Under the pieces are notes generated by a model that saw only the letters and a program-made list of their open reading frames with translations, had not been told where the DNA came from and did not search any database. The translations under genes were made by a program, and so were the position numbers. A stretch of DNA of 64,000 bases from Candidatus Propionivibrio dominans (lineage in GTDB: Bacteria; Pseudomonadota; Gammaproteobacteria; Burkholderiales; Rhodocyclaceae): assembly GCA_016709335.1 (NCBI GenBank), contig JADJNC010000004.1, positions 248,001 through 312,000 on the forward strand, read 5' to 3'. Of this stretch, positions 20,482-30,758 are shown one piece after another; positions within the stretch are counted from its first letter, which is position 1; the number at the start of each line of letters is the position of its first letter.

Positions 20482-22389
20482 TTGTACAAGCGGCACTCGT
20501 CATTTCATACACAGGATAGTGAGCTTGATCGCTTCCGCTTCCGCATTGCCTTTGCGGCGGGTGCCGTGGTGCTGGCCTTTGCCATCCTGATCGGACGTTT
20601 TTTCTATCTGCAAGTTGTTCAGCACGACTATTACACCACGCGAGCCGAAGACAATCGCATATCACTGGTGCCGATCACACCAAACCGTGGCGTCATCCTT
20701 GATCGTAACGGTACGATTCTGGCGCGAAATTATTCGGCGTTTACCCTCGAAATCACGCCGTCCAAGATCGAGGATCTTGATGCCACGATTGACGGCCTTG
20801 CCAAAATCATCGAAATTCTGCCCAAGGATCGGCGGCGTTTTCGCAGGATGCTCGAAGAAAGCAAGACGTTCGAGAGCCTGCCGATTCGTTCGCGACTGAG
20901 CGACGAGGAGGTCGCCCGTTTTGCCGCGAATCGCTATCTCTTCCCCGGCGTTGAAGTAAAGGCGCGCCTGTTCCGGCAATACCCGCTTGGCTCGACAGCC
21001 TCGCACGCCATTGGCTATATCAATCGCATCAACAAGACCGATCTTGAAGTCATCGAGAAGAATGAGCAGTCCGCCAATTACAAGGGTACCGACCATATCG
21101 GCAAGACCGGCCTGGAACAGAAATACGAGTTCGAGTTGCACGGCGAGACCGGTTATGAGGAAGTCGAGATCGATTCCGGTGGGCGGGCAGTTCGTAGCCT
21201 GTCGCGTACCGCCCCGGTTTCGGGTAACAACCTGACCTTGACTCTTGACATGCGTTTGCAGGAGATCGCCGAAAAGGCTTTTGGCGAGCGGCGCGGCGCA
21301 CTGGTCGCCATTGAGCCGTCCACCGGCGGAATTCTTGCGCTGGTGTCCACGCCCACCTTCGACCCGAATCTATTTGTCGACGGGATCCGTTCGGAGGACT
21401 GGGATCTGCTCAACAACTCAGCTGATCGACCGATGGTAAATCGGGCCCTGAACGGCGCCTATCCACCGGGCTCGACTTTCAAACCCTTCATGGCACTGGC
21501 TGCGCTTGAACTCGGCAAGCGTACGCCCGGTCAGACCATCTTCGATCCCGGCTTCTTCAACTTCGGCGGCCACCATTTCCGCGACGACAAGAAGGGTGGT
21601 CACGGAACGGTCGATATGTACAAGTCGATCGTCGCCTCGTGTGACACCTACTACTACATGCTGGCCAACGACATGGGAATCGACAACATCGCGCGCTTCA
21701 TGGGCAGCCTGGGTCTTGGCAGCCGCACCGGCATCGACATCGAAGGTGAGTCGGAAGGCGTGTTGCCCTCGCAGGAATGGAAGAAACGCCGCTTCAAGCG
21801 CCCGGAACAGCAGAAATGGTTTGCCGGCGAAACCATCTCGGTCGGCATTGGCCAGGGCTATAACGCCTACACACCGATGCAACTGGCGCAGGCGGTGGCG
21901 GCCCTGGCCAACAACGGAGTGATTTACCGCCCGCATCTGGTCAAGTACATCACGGATACCCGGACCGGCGAAAAGACCCTGATCGAACCGGAACCGCTGC
22001 GCACTCTCTCGTGGAAGCCGCAAAATATTGAGACGATAAAAAAGGCGATGGTTGGTGTCAACAAGGAGGGAACCGGCGCCCGCGCTTTTGCCGGTGCTGC
22101 GTACGAATCGGGCGGCAAGACAGGCACCGCGCAGGTTTTCAGCCTGAAAGGTTCCGATTACAGGGCCGGCAAGCTGAAGGAGGTGTTGCGCGACCACGCA
22201 CTGTTCATTGCCTTTGCGCCGGCCGATCATCCCAAGATCGCTCTCGCCGTACTGGTCGAGAATGGCGGCTTTGGCGCCCAGTCCGCCGCGCCGATCGCAC
22301 GCATGGTGCTCGACTATTACCTGCTGGGCAAGCTGCCCAAGGGTCCGGCGAAGGAAGACGAGACGCCGGAAGAGGACGTGGAGGAATAG
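20482..22389 (+). CDS. mrdA: Penicillin-binding protein 2 (transpeptidase)
   Basis: PBP2 cross-links peptidoglycan during elongation, partnered by RodA. The 635-aa protein has an N-terminal anchor (AGAVVLAFAILIGRFFYLQ), the class B dimerisation domain (NRGVILDRNGTILARNYSAF), and the transpeptidase motifs SXXK (PPGSTFKPF, about residue 330) and KTG (GGKTGTAQ, about residue 545). The start is a TTG; the GAGGA 12 bases upstream supports it. It is intact. Confidence 0.95.
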   Translation: MYKRHSSFHTQDSELDRFRFRIAFAAGAVVLAFAILIGRFFYLQVVQHDYYTTRAEDNRISLVPITPNRGVILDRNGTILARNYSAFTLEITPSKIEDLDATIDGLAKIIEILPKDRRRFRRMLEESKTFESLPIRSRLSDEEVARFAANRYLFPGVEVKARLFRQYPLGSTASHAIGYINRINKTDLEVIEKNEQSANYKGTDHIGKTGLEQKYEFELHGETGYEEVEIDSGGRAVRSLSRTAPVSGNNLTLTLDMRLQEIAEKAFGERRGALVAIEPSTGGILALVSTPTFDPNLFVDGIRSEDWDLLNNSADRPMVNRALNGAYPPGSTFKPFMALAALELGKRTPGQTIFDPGFFNFGGHHFRDDKKGGHGTVDMYKSIVASCDTYYYMLANDMGIDNIARFMGSLGLGSRTGIDIEGESEGVLPSQEWKKRRFKRPEQQKWFAGETISVGIGQGYNAYTPMQLAQAVAALANNGVIYRPHLVKYITDTRTGEKTLIEPEPLRTLSWKPQNIETIKKAMVGVNKEGTGARAFAGAAYESGGKTGTAQVFSLKGSDYRAGKLKEVLRDHALFIAFAPADHPKIALAVLVENGGFGAQSAAPIARMVLDYYLLGKLPKGPAKEDETPEEDVEE

Positions 22390-22392
22390 CTC

Positions 22393-23499
22393 GTGTTCCT
22401 GCAATTAATTCAACGTTTCAGGGAACGCCTGGTCGCTCATATCGATGGCCCCTTGCTGGTGATTGTTATGGTCTTGATGGGGTTCGGGCTGGCCACAGTC
22501 TATAGTGCGACTTACGACGCCAGCAATCGCGCACTCAGCCAGTTGCTCAACATGCTGGTCGGACTGGCCGTGATGTGGGCCGTTGCTCAACTGCCGCCAC
22601 AGAAGCTGATGCGCTTCGCTGTTCCGCTCTATGTCCTCGGGATCATTCTGCTGGTGCTGGTTTTTCTGGTCGGAGTCAAGGTCAACGGCGCCAGGCGCTG
22701 GTTGCCACTTGGCTTCACGCGAATCCAGCCGTCCGAGATTCTCAAGATTGCGATGCCATTGATGCTCGCCTGGTACTTCCACAAGTACGAAGCCGCCCTG
22801 AAGTTTCGCCATTTTGCAATCGCCGGCCTGTTGCTGATTGTTCCCTTGGGCCTGATAGCCAAACAGCCCGACCTGGGAACGGCTGTTCTGGTCGGCGCAG
22901 CGGGCTTTTACGTCATCTTCTTTGCCGGACTGCCATGGAAGGTGATCATCGGCATGATTGTCGCGGGGGCCAGTGCCGCGCCCTTTGTCTGGACCATGCT
23001 GCATGACTACCAGCGCAAGCGAATACTGACACTGATCGACCCGACGAGCGATCCGCTCGGTTCGGGCTATCACATCATTCAGTCGACGATTGCCATCGGT
23101 TCCGGTGGCGGATTCGGCAAGGGCTGGCTGGAGGGCACACAAACCCACCTAGAATTCATTCCCGAACGTCACACCGATTTCATTTTTGCCGTTTTTTCGG
23201 AAGAACGCGGTTTGCTCGGCAACAGCATTCTGGTTTTCCTCTATCTGATGCTGATTGCCCGCGGTTTGATGATTACAGCCAACGCATCGACCCTTTTTGC
23301 GCGGGTTCTGGGCGGCTCGATTACTCTCAGTTTTTTCACCTACGCCTTTGTGAACATGGGAATGGTCAGCGGCATCTTGCCGGTGGTTGGCGTCCCGTTG
23401 CCTTTCATGAGTTATGGTGGAACCGCCCTGGTGACCTTGTTCCTTGGACTGGGTATTCTCATGAGCATCCAGTCGCACCGGATGCTGGTCAAGAAGTAG
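22393..23499 (+). CDS. rodA: Peptidoglycan glycosyltransferase RodA
   Basis: A SEDS-family polymerase with ten predicted membrane segments, 368 aa. Family landmarks are GARRWLPLGFTRIQPSEILKIAMP, the large periplasmic loop DPTSDPLGSGYHIIQS, and WLEGTQTHLEFIPERHTDFIF. The start is a GTG three bases after mrdA. RodA polymerises glycan strands from lipid II for the elongasome. Confidence 0.96.
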   Translation: MFLQLIQRFRERLVAHIDGPLLVIVMVLMGFGLATVYSATYDASNRALSQLLNMLVGLAVMWAVAQLPPQKLMRFAVPLYVLGIILLVLVFLVGVKVNGARRWLPLGFTRIQPSEILKIAMPLMLAWYFHKYEAALKFRHFAIAGLLLIVPLGLIAKQPDLGTAVLVGAAGFYVIFFAGLPWKVIIGMIVAGASAAPFVWTMLHDYQRKRILTLIDPTSDPLGSGYHIIQSTIAIGSGGGFGKGWLEGTQTHLEFIPERHTDFIFAVFSEERGLLGNSILVFLYLMLIARGLMITANASTLFARVLGGSITLSFFTYAFVNMGMVSGILPVVGVPLPFMSYGGTALVTLFLGLGILMSIQSHRMLVKK

Positions 23500-23526
23500 C
23501 AGGGAGGATAGTGTGAGGAGCGAACG

Positions 23527-24519
23527 GTGAGCGGACGCCCGGTTGCGCTGGCGCTGGTGCTGTTTCTGGCGGCCTGTGGGGGTACGCCGCCGCGCCCCGT
23601 CGATGGCGCCCGGCCAGGCGCCGGGCCGCAGACATCACCGTCGGGCGCTACGCGCAAGCCGGGGGTGGTACAAAAGCGCGGTGGCGGGTATTACAAGGAT
23701 GACGGACCGGGCGACGATATCCCGGATAACCTGGACGAAATCCCTGACGCGCAGCCGAGAAGCGAACCCCTGCATCGTTTTGCCAACAAGCCCTATGTCG
23801 TTCTCGGCAAGTCGTATGTGCCGGAAACCAGCCTCAAGCCTTTCCAGCAGCGCGGTATCGCCAGTTGGTACGGAAAAAAATTTCACGGCCAGAAAACCTC
23901 GATCGGCGAACCTTACGACATGTTCTCGATGACCGCTGCGCACCCGACGCTGGCGATACCTTCCTATGTGCGGGTAACCAATGTGAGCAGCGGTAAATCC
24001 GTTGTCGTGCGCGTAACGGATCGCGGCCCCTTTCACGCCGATCGAATCATCGATCTCTCCTACGCCGCAGCGTATCGTCTTGGCTATATCAACAACGGCA
24101 GCACGCCGGTTGAAGTCGAAGCCGTATTGCCCGGCGATGCGACAACGCTGTCCTACGCCCAGGTCAAACCACCCGTACCGAGCATCAAGCCCGTCACCAC
24201 CGTTGACGAACGCGACGAGATTGAACTGCTGGCGGCAGCTCTGGCGGTCAGTGAGACTCAGCTTGCAGCCCCGACACCGATCGTCCGGAAAGGAATTTTT
24301 CTTCAGCTCGGCGCCTTCTCCAATGCGGACAACGCCGAAAGCCTGCGCTCACATTTGTCGCGCGAACTGGACTGGCTCAGTGAAGGGATACAGATCAATG
24401 CCGGCGGCGGAATACACCGGGTACAACTCGGCCCCTACGCCACTCGGGCCGACGCCGAGAAGGTTGCCGAGAAAATTCATCTGGCGCTCGGCTACAAACC
24501 CGGCATTGTGACGCGATGA
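23527..24519 (+). CDS. rlpA: Septal-ring lytic transglycosylase / lipoprotein RlpA
   Basis: 330 aa: lipoprotein signal (ALALVLFLAAC), a Pro/Gly-rich linker, a double-psi beta-barrel domain (QRGIASWYGKKFHGQKTSIGEPYDMFSMTAAH split over its motif, then VRVTDRGPFHADRIIDLS with the catalytic Asp) and a C-terminal SPOR domain (residues about 258-330, FLQLGAFSNADNAESL) that binds denuded glycan. It is the last gene of the shape operon. Confidence 0.95.
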   Translation: MSGRPVALALVLFLAACGGTPPRPVDGARPGAGPQTSPSGATRKPGVVQKRGGGYYKDDGPGDDIPDNLDEIPDAQPRSEPLHRFANKPYVVLGKSYVPETSLKPFQQRGIASWYGKKFHGQKTSIGEPYDMFSMTAAHPTLAIPSYVRVTNVSSGKSVVVRVTDRGPFHADRIIDLSYAAAYRLGYINNGSTPVEVEAVLPGDATTLSYAQVKPPVPSIKPVTTVDERDEIELLAAALAVSETQLAAPTPIVRKGIFLQLGAFSNADNAESLRSHLSRELDWLSEGIQINAGGGIHRVQLGPYATRADAEKVAEKIHLALGYKPGIVTR

Positions 24520-24541
24520 AGCGTCTGCTACCCAAGCGGAG

Positions 24542-26851
24542 CTATTCCCCGAGCAGGTACTGCTGCGCAACCCACGCCTGACCCAGCGCCAGTCCGCCAT
24601 CGTTGGGCGGCAGGTGGCGCGCCTCGATCAGGTGCAGGCCATGGCCGCCAAGACGTGAGCGCAGGCCACGGGCAAGCACCAGATTGAGGAAACAACCGCC
24701 GCTACCAACAACCGTTGTGTTTACCGGCGCAACGGCGCATACCCAGTCGGCCAGTGCGGCGACCAGCGTGGCATGAAAAACGGCGGCACCACGCTCGGCA
24801 TTTTTCTCATCGGCCAGAACCGCGAACAGGGGCAGCAGATTCAGAACACCTTCGTCAATCGTCCAGGCGTCATTGAGCGGCAAAACATCGCCATAGTGTT
24901 CAGACATTCCTTCGAGCAATTCAGCCGCCTGTCCATCAAAGGTCATCAAGGATTTGACGCCGAGCAAACCTGCCGCCGCATTGATGTAACAGCCAAGACT
25001 CGAAGTCGCAGGACAGTTGCCACCACTGACGAGTAGTTTTTCGACCGCGGCAGCAGAACGCTGTTTGGCAAAACGCCGACCGATTTCCTTGCCGCGCCCG
25101 AGTTGCTGCAGCACCGCTGCGGCCAGTCGCCATGGTTCTCTTAGCGCCTGGTCGCCGGCGAGTTGAATCGGCGCAAGATGGCCGAGACGCTCCATCAGCG
25201 CACCATCAACGCGCATCAGATCGCCGCCCCAGGAGCCGCCATCCGTCCCCAGGCCAATTCCATCAAGCGCCAGTCCGATAACGGGGGCGTCGACCCGATG
25301 TTCAGCCAGAACCGAAGCGATGTGGGCGTGCTGATGCTGCACGGCGAGTGCCGGCACCCCTCTGTGACGGGCAAACTCCAAGGCATATCGTGTCGAGTGG
25401 AAGCTGCGATCCAGATCGTGCGCGACCAGCGCCGGTTTGATCTCAAGAAATTTGAGCAGACGAGCAATGGTAGTTTCAAAAAAATCGCACGCTGCCGCAT
25501 TGTCCAGATCGCCGATATGCTGTGAAACAAAGGCCTCATCGCCGCGCGTTACGCAAACCGTATTCTTGAACCAGCCGCCTACCGTCAGCACCGGCGGGCC
25601 GGAGCGTGGCAACTTGATCGCGCGCGGCGTATAGCCACGCGCACGGCGAACAAGTTGCAGCCCACCGGGTCCGGAACGCGCGATGCTGTCGTCGCATCGG
25701 GCCTGTATCTCGCGGTCATGCAGGAGAAAGGCGTCAGCGATGCCGGACAGGCGCAGCAGGGCTTCGTTGTTGCCAATCACCAACGGCTCGCCGCCGGGAT
25801 CGGCGCCGGTCATCACCAATGCGAGTTTCTGCGGCTGATCCAGCCAGCCAGTACCCTGCGGACGACCGGCCGCCTCATGGAACAGCAGGTACTGCAGTGG
25901 CGTGCACGGCATCATCACGCCCAGCCACCCCAGCCCCGACGTCACTCCCGGCAGCGCCGCATCACAAGTGGCGCGTTTTTTGAGCAAAATGATCGGTCGC
26001 TCCGGGATGGCGAGAAGACCCGGTTCGCCGATGCCCAGATAAACGAAGGTACTGGCGGAGGCCGCATTGGCGAGCATCACGACAAACGGTTTCTGATCAC
26101 GCTGTTTGCGCTCGCGCAAGACGGCTACGGCCACGGCATTCCTTGCGTCGCAGGCCAGATGAAAGCCTCCCGGACCCTTGATGGCGACGATCTTTCCTTG
26201 CTCCAGCAGGGTCAAGGCCTGGGCAATCGGATCACCTTGCAGTGGCCTTCCTTCGGCATCAAGCAGCGCAAGCTGCGGCCCGCACTTGGGACAACAATTG
26301 GCTTCGTTTCCATGGTGCCGGTCTTCAGTCTGCCGGGACTCGATTTGACACTTCAGGCAAAGGGGAAAGGGTTTGAGGCTTGTTCGCTCGCGAGTGTAAG
26401 GCAAGGCTCGGCAAATCGTGTAACGCGGACCGCAACTCTTGCAACTGGCGAACGCGTAACGCCAGCGACGGTTCGCCGGACTGAACATCTCGGTCAGGCA
26501 ATCGCGGCAGACGGCGGTGTCGTTTCCGATCATGGCCGGTGCCCGGCCACCACGGCTGTTCAGGATATAAAAATCCTCGGCAACACACTCCACGAGGGTC
26601 TCGTGCGCCTTTACTGAATCGATGCGCGCCATTGCCGGGGCATCTTCTTTCAGCCGCTCAAGCAGATTTTGCACTTGTTCGGCAGCACCGCAGACTTCGA
26701 TTTCGAGGCCATGCGAGTCCTTTCTGACCCAGCCGGTCAGATCAAGCTCCTTGGCCAACCGCCATACAAAGGGCCGGAAGCCGACTCCCTGAACGACACC
26801 ACTGAGCCGGATGCGTTGGCAGACGATATTTGAATTGTCAGAAGTTTGCAC
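24542..26851 (-). CDS. hypF: Carbamoyltransferase HypF
   Basis: HypF makes the thiocarbamate precursor of the cyanide ligands of [NiFe]-hydrogenase. The 769-aa protein has an acylphosphatase domain (SGVVQGVGFRPFVWRLA), two zinc-finger pairs (CRDC...CKSC and CLKC...CPKC), the YrdC-like domain (KGPGGFHLACDA) and the Kae1-like domain (QHQHAHIASVLAEH, LALDGIGLGTDGG). It is intact. No other hyp or hydrogenase gene is in the window, so its partners must lie elsewhere. Confidence 0.96.
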   Translation of the reverse strand: MQTSDNSNIVCQRIRLSGVVQGVGFRPFVWRLAKELDLTGWVRKDSHGLEIEVCGAAEQVQNLLERLKEDAPAMARIDSVKAHETLVECVAEDFYILNSRGGRAPAMIGNDTAVCRDCLTEMFSPANRRWRYAFASCKSCGPRYTICRALPYTRERTSLKPFPLCLKCQIESRQTEDRHHGNEANCCPKCGPQLALLDAEGRPLQGDPIAQALTLLEQGKIVAIKGPGGFHLACDARNAVAVAVLRERKQRDQKPFVVMLANAASASTFVYLGIGEPGLLAIPERPIILLKKRATCDAALPGVTSGLGWLGVMMPCTPLQYLLFHEAAGRPQGTGWLDQPQKLALVMTGADPGGEPLVIGNNEALLRLSGIADAFLLHDREIQARCDDSIARSGPGGLQLVRRARGYTPRAIKLPRSGPPVLTVGGWFKNTVCVTRGDEAFVSQHIGDLDNAAACDFFETTIARLLKFLEIKPALVAHDLDRSFHSTRYALEFARHRGVPALAVQHQHAHIASVLAEHRVDAPVIGLALDGIGLGTDGGSWGGDLMRVDGALMERLGHLAPIQLAGDQALREPWRLAAAVLQQLGRGKEIGRRFAKQRSAAAVEKLLVSGGNCPATSSLGCYINAAAGLLGVKSLMTFDGQAAELLEGMSEHYGDVLPLNDAWTIDEGVLNLLPLFAVLADEKNAERGAAVFHATLVAALADWVCAVAPVNTTVVGSGGCFLNLVLARGLRSRLGGHGLHLIEARHLPPNDGGLALGQAWVAQQYLLGE

Positions 26852-27050
26852 AGGGCAGAGGTCCGAATTTGTTTCGCTGGAAGGGTTGGTATACGTCAGT
26901 CCGGACTGTTATGAATAGTCTGAACAGCTTAGTGCGCCTTTTGGTGCGAGCATTCGACTTGATGATGATTGGCTGGTATATCCGTATCATCAACTGTGAT
27001 TGTATATAGCATAACACATTGCAGTATAAGCTACCTTCTGAAATTCGGGA

Positions 27051-27905
27051 TCAAATTGCAAGTTCGGCGCTGGCGCTCATCGCTGTTGTGCCATCCGGCC
27101 CCTGCGCTTCCAGAGTTACCTCACCGTCATCTGATGCTATGCCAACGAGGCGAAACGGAGCCAGGTCGAAAAGCGGCGCCAGTCCCCGGAAGCTGTATCC
27201 CAGCACTGGTCGAGCAACATGATGTCGTACCATTTCCATGAGCAGGACGGCCGTCAACGGCCCATGCACCACCAGGCCAGGATAGCCTTCTTCTTGGGTT
27301 GCATAGGGGCGGTCGTAATGAATCCGATGCGCATTGAAGGTCAGCGCCGAAAAGCGGAACAGCAGTTTCGGGTCTGGCGAAACGATGCGTGACCAGGCGC
27401 CTTCGGGTAGCAGTGGCCACTCAACCACGCGCGGGCAGGCAACGGCCGGACCCGGTTCACGGTAAACGATGTCCTGTTCCTCCTCGATACACAGCAGCTC
27501 ATCTTGGTAGTAACTGCAAACCACGGAGACAAAAGCCAGCGAGCCTGAACGGCCCGATTTCTGGCGGATGTCGCGAATCACGGATTCACGGCGCGCCGGC
27601 CGACCGATGACCAGTGGGCGATGAAAGCGCATGCGCGCACCGGCAAACATCCGTCTCGGGAAAGGAATCGGTGGCATGAAGCCGCCACGCTGTGGATGGC
27701 CGTCGACGTCAAGCAGTGCTTGCGGCGCTCGCGGAAGAAAGTAGAACCAGTGCCACAACGCCGGCAAAGCGCTGTCTTTCCCGAAACGCGTGACCGTGTC
27801 GTCAAGCATGGCCGCCGCCGCCAGTGCCGGCGCCAGCCCCAGATCATCTTCGGTGATCTCACGGCGGCCAATCCACTGAGCGTAATCTGTTGTCGAGTCG
27901 GGCAT
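27051..27905 (-). CDS. meh: Mesaconyl-C4-CoA hydratase (citramalyl-CoA forming)
   Basis: A 284-aa hot-dog-fold protein of the FAS1-like/HTD2-like dehydratase type: N-terminal half with WHWFYFLPRAPQALLDVDGHP and GARMRFHRPLVIGRPARRES, C-terminal half with the hydratase motif LTFNAHRIHYDRPYA and GLVVHGPLTAVLLM. In the 3-hydroxypropionate bi-cycle, Meh hydrates mesaconyl-C4-CoA to (S)-citramalyl-CoA. The specific call rests on the neighbouring smtAB-mct-mcl-mch genes, transcribed divergently; by sequence alone it would be a generic hydratase. Confidence 0.82.
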   Translation of the reverse strand: MPDSTTDYAQWIGRREITEDDLGLAPALAAAAMLDDTVTRFGKDSALPALWHWFYFLPRAPQALLDVDGHPQRGGFMPPIPFPRRMFAGARMRFHRPLVIGRPARRESVIRDIRQKSGRSGSLAFVSVVCSYYQDELLCIEEEQDIVYREPGPAVACPRVVEWPLLPEGAWSRIVSPDPKLLFRFSALTFNAHRIHYDRPYATQEEGYPGLVVHGPLTAVLLMEMVRHHVARPVLGYSFRGLAPLFDLAPFRLVGIASDDGEVTLEAQGPDGTTAMSASAELAI

Positions 27906-28125
27906 GCCTTGATCCTTTCGGGTTTACTGAAGACGATGCGGCAAGTACAGCACAGCAGCCAGGTAAACTCAAGTTTCCGTACGATCATCGTGTGCATCGC
28001 GCGGCACCCGGTTTTTGCGCCGTTAACCGGGTTTGCTATACACTAGCCGGGTTGCGTCGGTGCAGGGCCTGTCGCGCGATGATTAAGGCATAAATTTTAA
28101 GTATCTGCTGTCGGGAGGATTGGCC

Positions 28126-29467
28126 ATGAAAGAAAGAGCAGGCAAGTCGGATTCCAACCCGCTGAGGTCCGGATCTGAGCCCACGGCGGAGGCAACGCCA
28201 GCCAGCGATTCATCGGCGAATGCCCGGTCCTTGCAGGATGACCCGGATCGGGAGCGTCTGCCCGATACTGAAAACCTGCCAATGAGCGGCGTACGCGTCA
28301 TCGACGTCGGCACCTTCCTGGCCGGCCCCTATGCGGCGTCGATGCTTGGCGAGTTCGGTGCCGAGATCCTCAAGGTCGAGCATCCGATCAACGGCGATCC
28401 GATGCGGCGTTTCGGAACCGCATCGAAGCGCCACGACGCGACACTGGCCTGGCTCAGCGAAGGTCGCAACAAGAAATCGGTAACGCTCGACCTGCGCCAG
28501 CAGGAAGGCGTCGATCTGTTTCTGAAACTGGTTGCCAAGTCCGACGTGCTGATCGAGAACTTCCGCCCCGGCACGATGGAGGAATGGGGGCTGGGCTGGG
28601 ACGAGCTGAGCAAGGCCAACCCCGGCCTGGTGATGCTCCGCGTCTCCGGCTACGGGCAAACCGGGCCCTATCGCAATCGTTCGGGTTTTGCACACATTGC
28701 CCATGGCTTCGCCGGCCTCCTACCTTGCCGGTTTCCCCGGTGAAACCCCGGTGGTGCCCGGTACCTCGCCGCTCGGTGACTACCTGTCCAGCCTCTACGG
28801 CGCGATTGGCATCCTGATCGCACTGCGTCACCGGGACGCAACCGGAGAAGGGCAGATCATCGATGTCGGCATTTACGAAGCCGTCTTCCGTCAGATGGAT
28901 GAGATCGCTGCGGCTTATGGCCTGTTCGGCAAGGTTCGCGAGCGGGAAGGTGCTGGCAGCTACGTTGCCGTTCCACACGGGCATTTCCGTACCGTCGATG
29001 ATAAATGGGTCGCCATCGCCTGCACTACGGACAAGATGTTCGAACGCATCGCAGCGGCGATGGGCAAACCCGAACTCGCTTCGGCCGAGCGCTATGGCAA
29101 TCAGCGCAAGCGCCTGGCCGCGCGCGACGAGGTCAACCGGATCGTCATCGAATGGGTCGGATCGCTGACCCGCGACGAGATCATGACGCTGTGCATCGAT
29201 GGAGAAGTGCCGATCGGCAAGCTCAACAGCATCGCCGACATCTTTGCTGACGAACATTTTCTGGCGCGCGGCAACCTGGCCCGCCTCAAGGAGGATGGGC
29301 TGGGTGAAGTGGTGATCCCGGGGGTCGTGCCAACGCTTTCGGAGACGCCCGGCAGGATCTCCAATCTCGGGCCGCCGCTGGGCAATGCGACCTATGAAAT
29401 CCTGCGCGAGCTGCTTGGTATTTCGGCGCAGGAAATACAGCGCTTGCGGCAACGCAAAATCATCTGA
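28126..29467 (+). CDS. Class III CoA-transferase, SmtA/B-like subunit 1 (one frameshift)
   Basis: Predicted to form, with the next gene, succinyl-CoA:(S)-malate CoA-transferase, which activates malate to malyl-CoA. Family III landmarks are [31 protein letters not shown] and SGYGQTGPY, and [15 protein letters not shown] at the acidic catalytic position (Glu here). One extra base near 28720-28726 breaks the frame; removing it gives 446 aa. An unusual polar N-terminal extension of about 50 residues precedes the domain. GGGAGG lies 8-13 bases before the ATG and supports this start over the ATG at 28282. Which of SmtA or SmtB it corresponds to cannot be told. Confidence 0.8.
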
Positions 29468-29491
29468 ACAGGCTATCGCGAGGACTCCAAC

Positions 29492-30718
29492 ATGACCACT
29501 GAACAGAAAGAGACAACGCTACCGCTCGCCGGCATTCGTGTCATCGATGCCGCCACGGTCATTGCCGCGCCCTACAGCGCCAGCATTCTTGGCGAATTCG
29601 GCGCCGAGGTCATCAAGGTCGAAAACCCCAAGGGGGGCGATCCCATGCGTTACTTCGGCACGCCGACCAAACGCAAGGACACGCTGGCCTGGCTGAGCGA
29701 AGCGCGCAACAAGAAATCGGTTACCCTGGACCTGCATCTGCCCGAAGGCGTCGAGTTGTTCAAGAAACTGATCGAGAACTCGGACGTGTTGTGCGAAAAC
29801 TTCCGGCCCGGAACGCTCGAAAAATGGGGGCTCGGCTGGGACGTTTTGCACGCAATCAACCCGCGGCTGATCATGCTGCGCGTCACTGGCTACGGGCAGA
29901 CCGGCCCCTACAAGGACCGGCCGGGTTTTGCCCGCGTCGCGCACGCGGTCGGCGGCATTGCCTTTCTCTCGGGCATGCCGAGGGGAACACCGGTCACTCC
30001 CGGGTCGACCACCATTGGTGATTACCTGACGGGACTCTACGGCTGCCTGGGCATCTTGATGGCCTTGCACCATCGCGAGCGTACCGGTCGCGGCCAGTAT
30101 ATCGACGCCGCCCTCTACGAGTCGGTGTTTCGCTGCACCGACGAGCTGGCACCGGCCTATGGGATGTACGGAACGGTGCGCGAGCGGCACGGACCGACAC
30201 ACAACGATTTCGCCTGTCCGCACGGCCATTTCCCGACCAAGGACAACGGCAAGTGGGTGGCCATTTCGTGTGTTACCGACAAACTGTTCGAACGGCTGGC
30301 GATGGCCATGGGACGCCCCGAACTGGCGGCGGCACACGTCTATGGGGATCAGAAGGTGCGCATGGAACACCGTCACGACGTTAACGAAATCGTTCGCGAC
30401 TGGTGCGGATCTCTGCCGCGCGAAGAACTGCTTTCCCGCTGCTTCGCGGCGGGTGCGCCGGCCGGCCCCCTGAACAGCATTGCCGATGTTTTCGGCGACC
30501 GGCAGTTTCACTCGCGACGCAATCTGGTGGCCATCGACGAGCCGGACATCGGCGAGACAGTCATCGTGCCCTCGGTGATTCCGCGCCTGTCGGTCACACC
30601 GGGGCGCATCAAACACCTCGGTCCCAAGCTCGGGCAACATACGGATGAAGTGCTCTCCGGTCTGCTCGGAATGAATCAGAACGAGATTGATGTGCTGCGT
30701 CAGAAGCGCGTGATCTGA
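29492..30718 (+). CDS. Class III CoA-transferase, SmtA/B-like subunit 2
   Basis: A 408-aa intact partner of the preceding gene, with closely similar sequence ([88 protein letters not shown]). It ends with a motif matching its neighbour (DVLRQKRVI versus RLRQRKII), so the pair arose by duplication. Expected reaction: succinyl-CoA + (S)-malate to malyl-CoA + succinate. It starts 24 bases after the first subunit, with a GAGGA ribosome site. Confidence 0.83.
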   Translation: MTTEQKETTLPLAGIRVIDAATVIAAPYSASILGEFGAEVIKVENPKGGDPMRYFGTPTKRKDTLAWLSEARNKKSVTLDLHLPEGVELFKKLIENSDVLCENFRPGTLEKWGLGWDVLHAINPRLIMLRVTGYGQTGPYKDRPGFARVAHAVGGIAFLSGMPRGTPVTPGSTTIGDYLTGLYGCLGILMALHHRERTGRGQYIDAALYESVFRCTDELAPAYGMYGTVRERHGPTHNDFACPHGHFPTKDNGKWVAISCVTDKLFERLAMAMGRPELAAAHVYGDQKVRMEHRHDVNEIVRDWCGSLPREELLSRCFAAGAPAGPLNSIADVFGDRQFHSRRNLVAIDEPDIGETVIVPSVIPRLSVTPGRIKHLGPKLGQHTDEVLSGLLGMNQNEIDVLRQKRVI

Positions 30719-30758
30719 AACCGCTCTAGCAGAGCACAACACGGGATTGGTGGACAAA

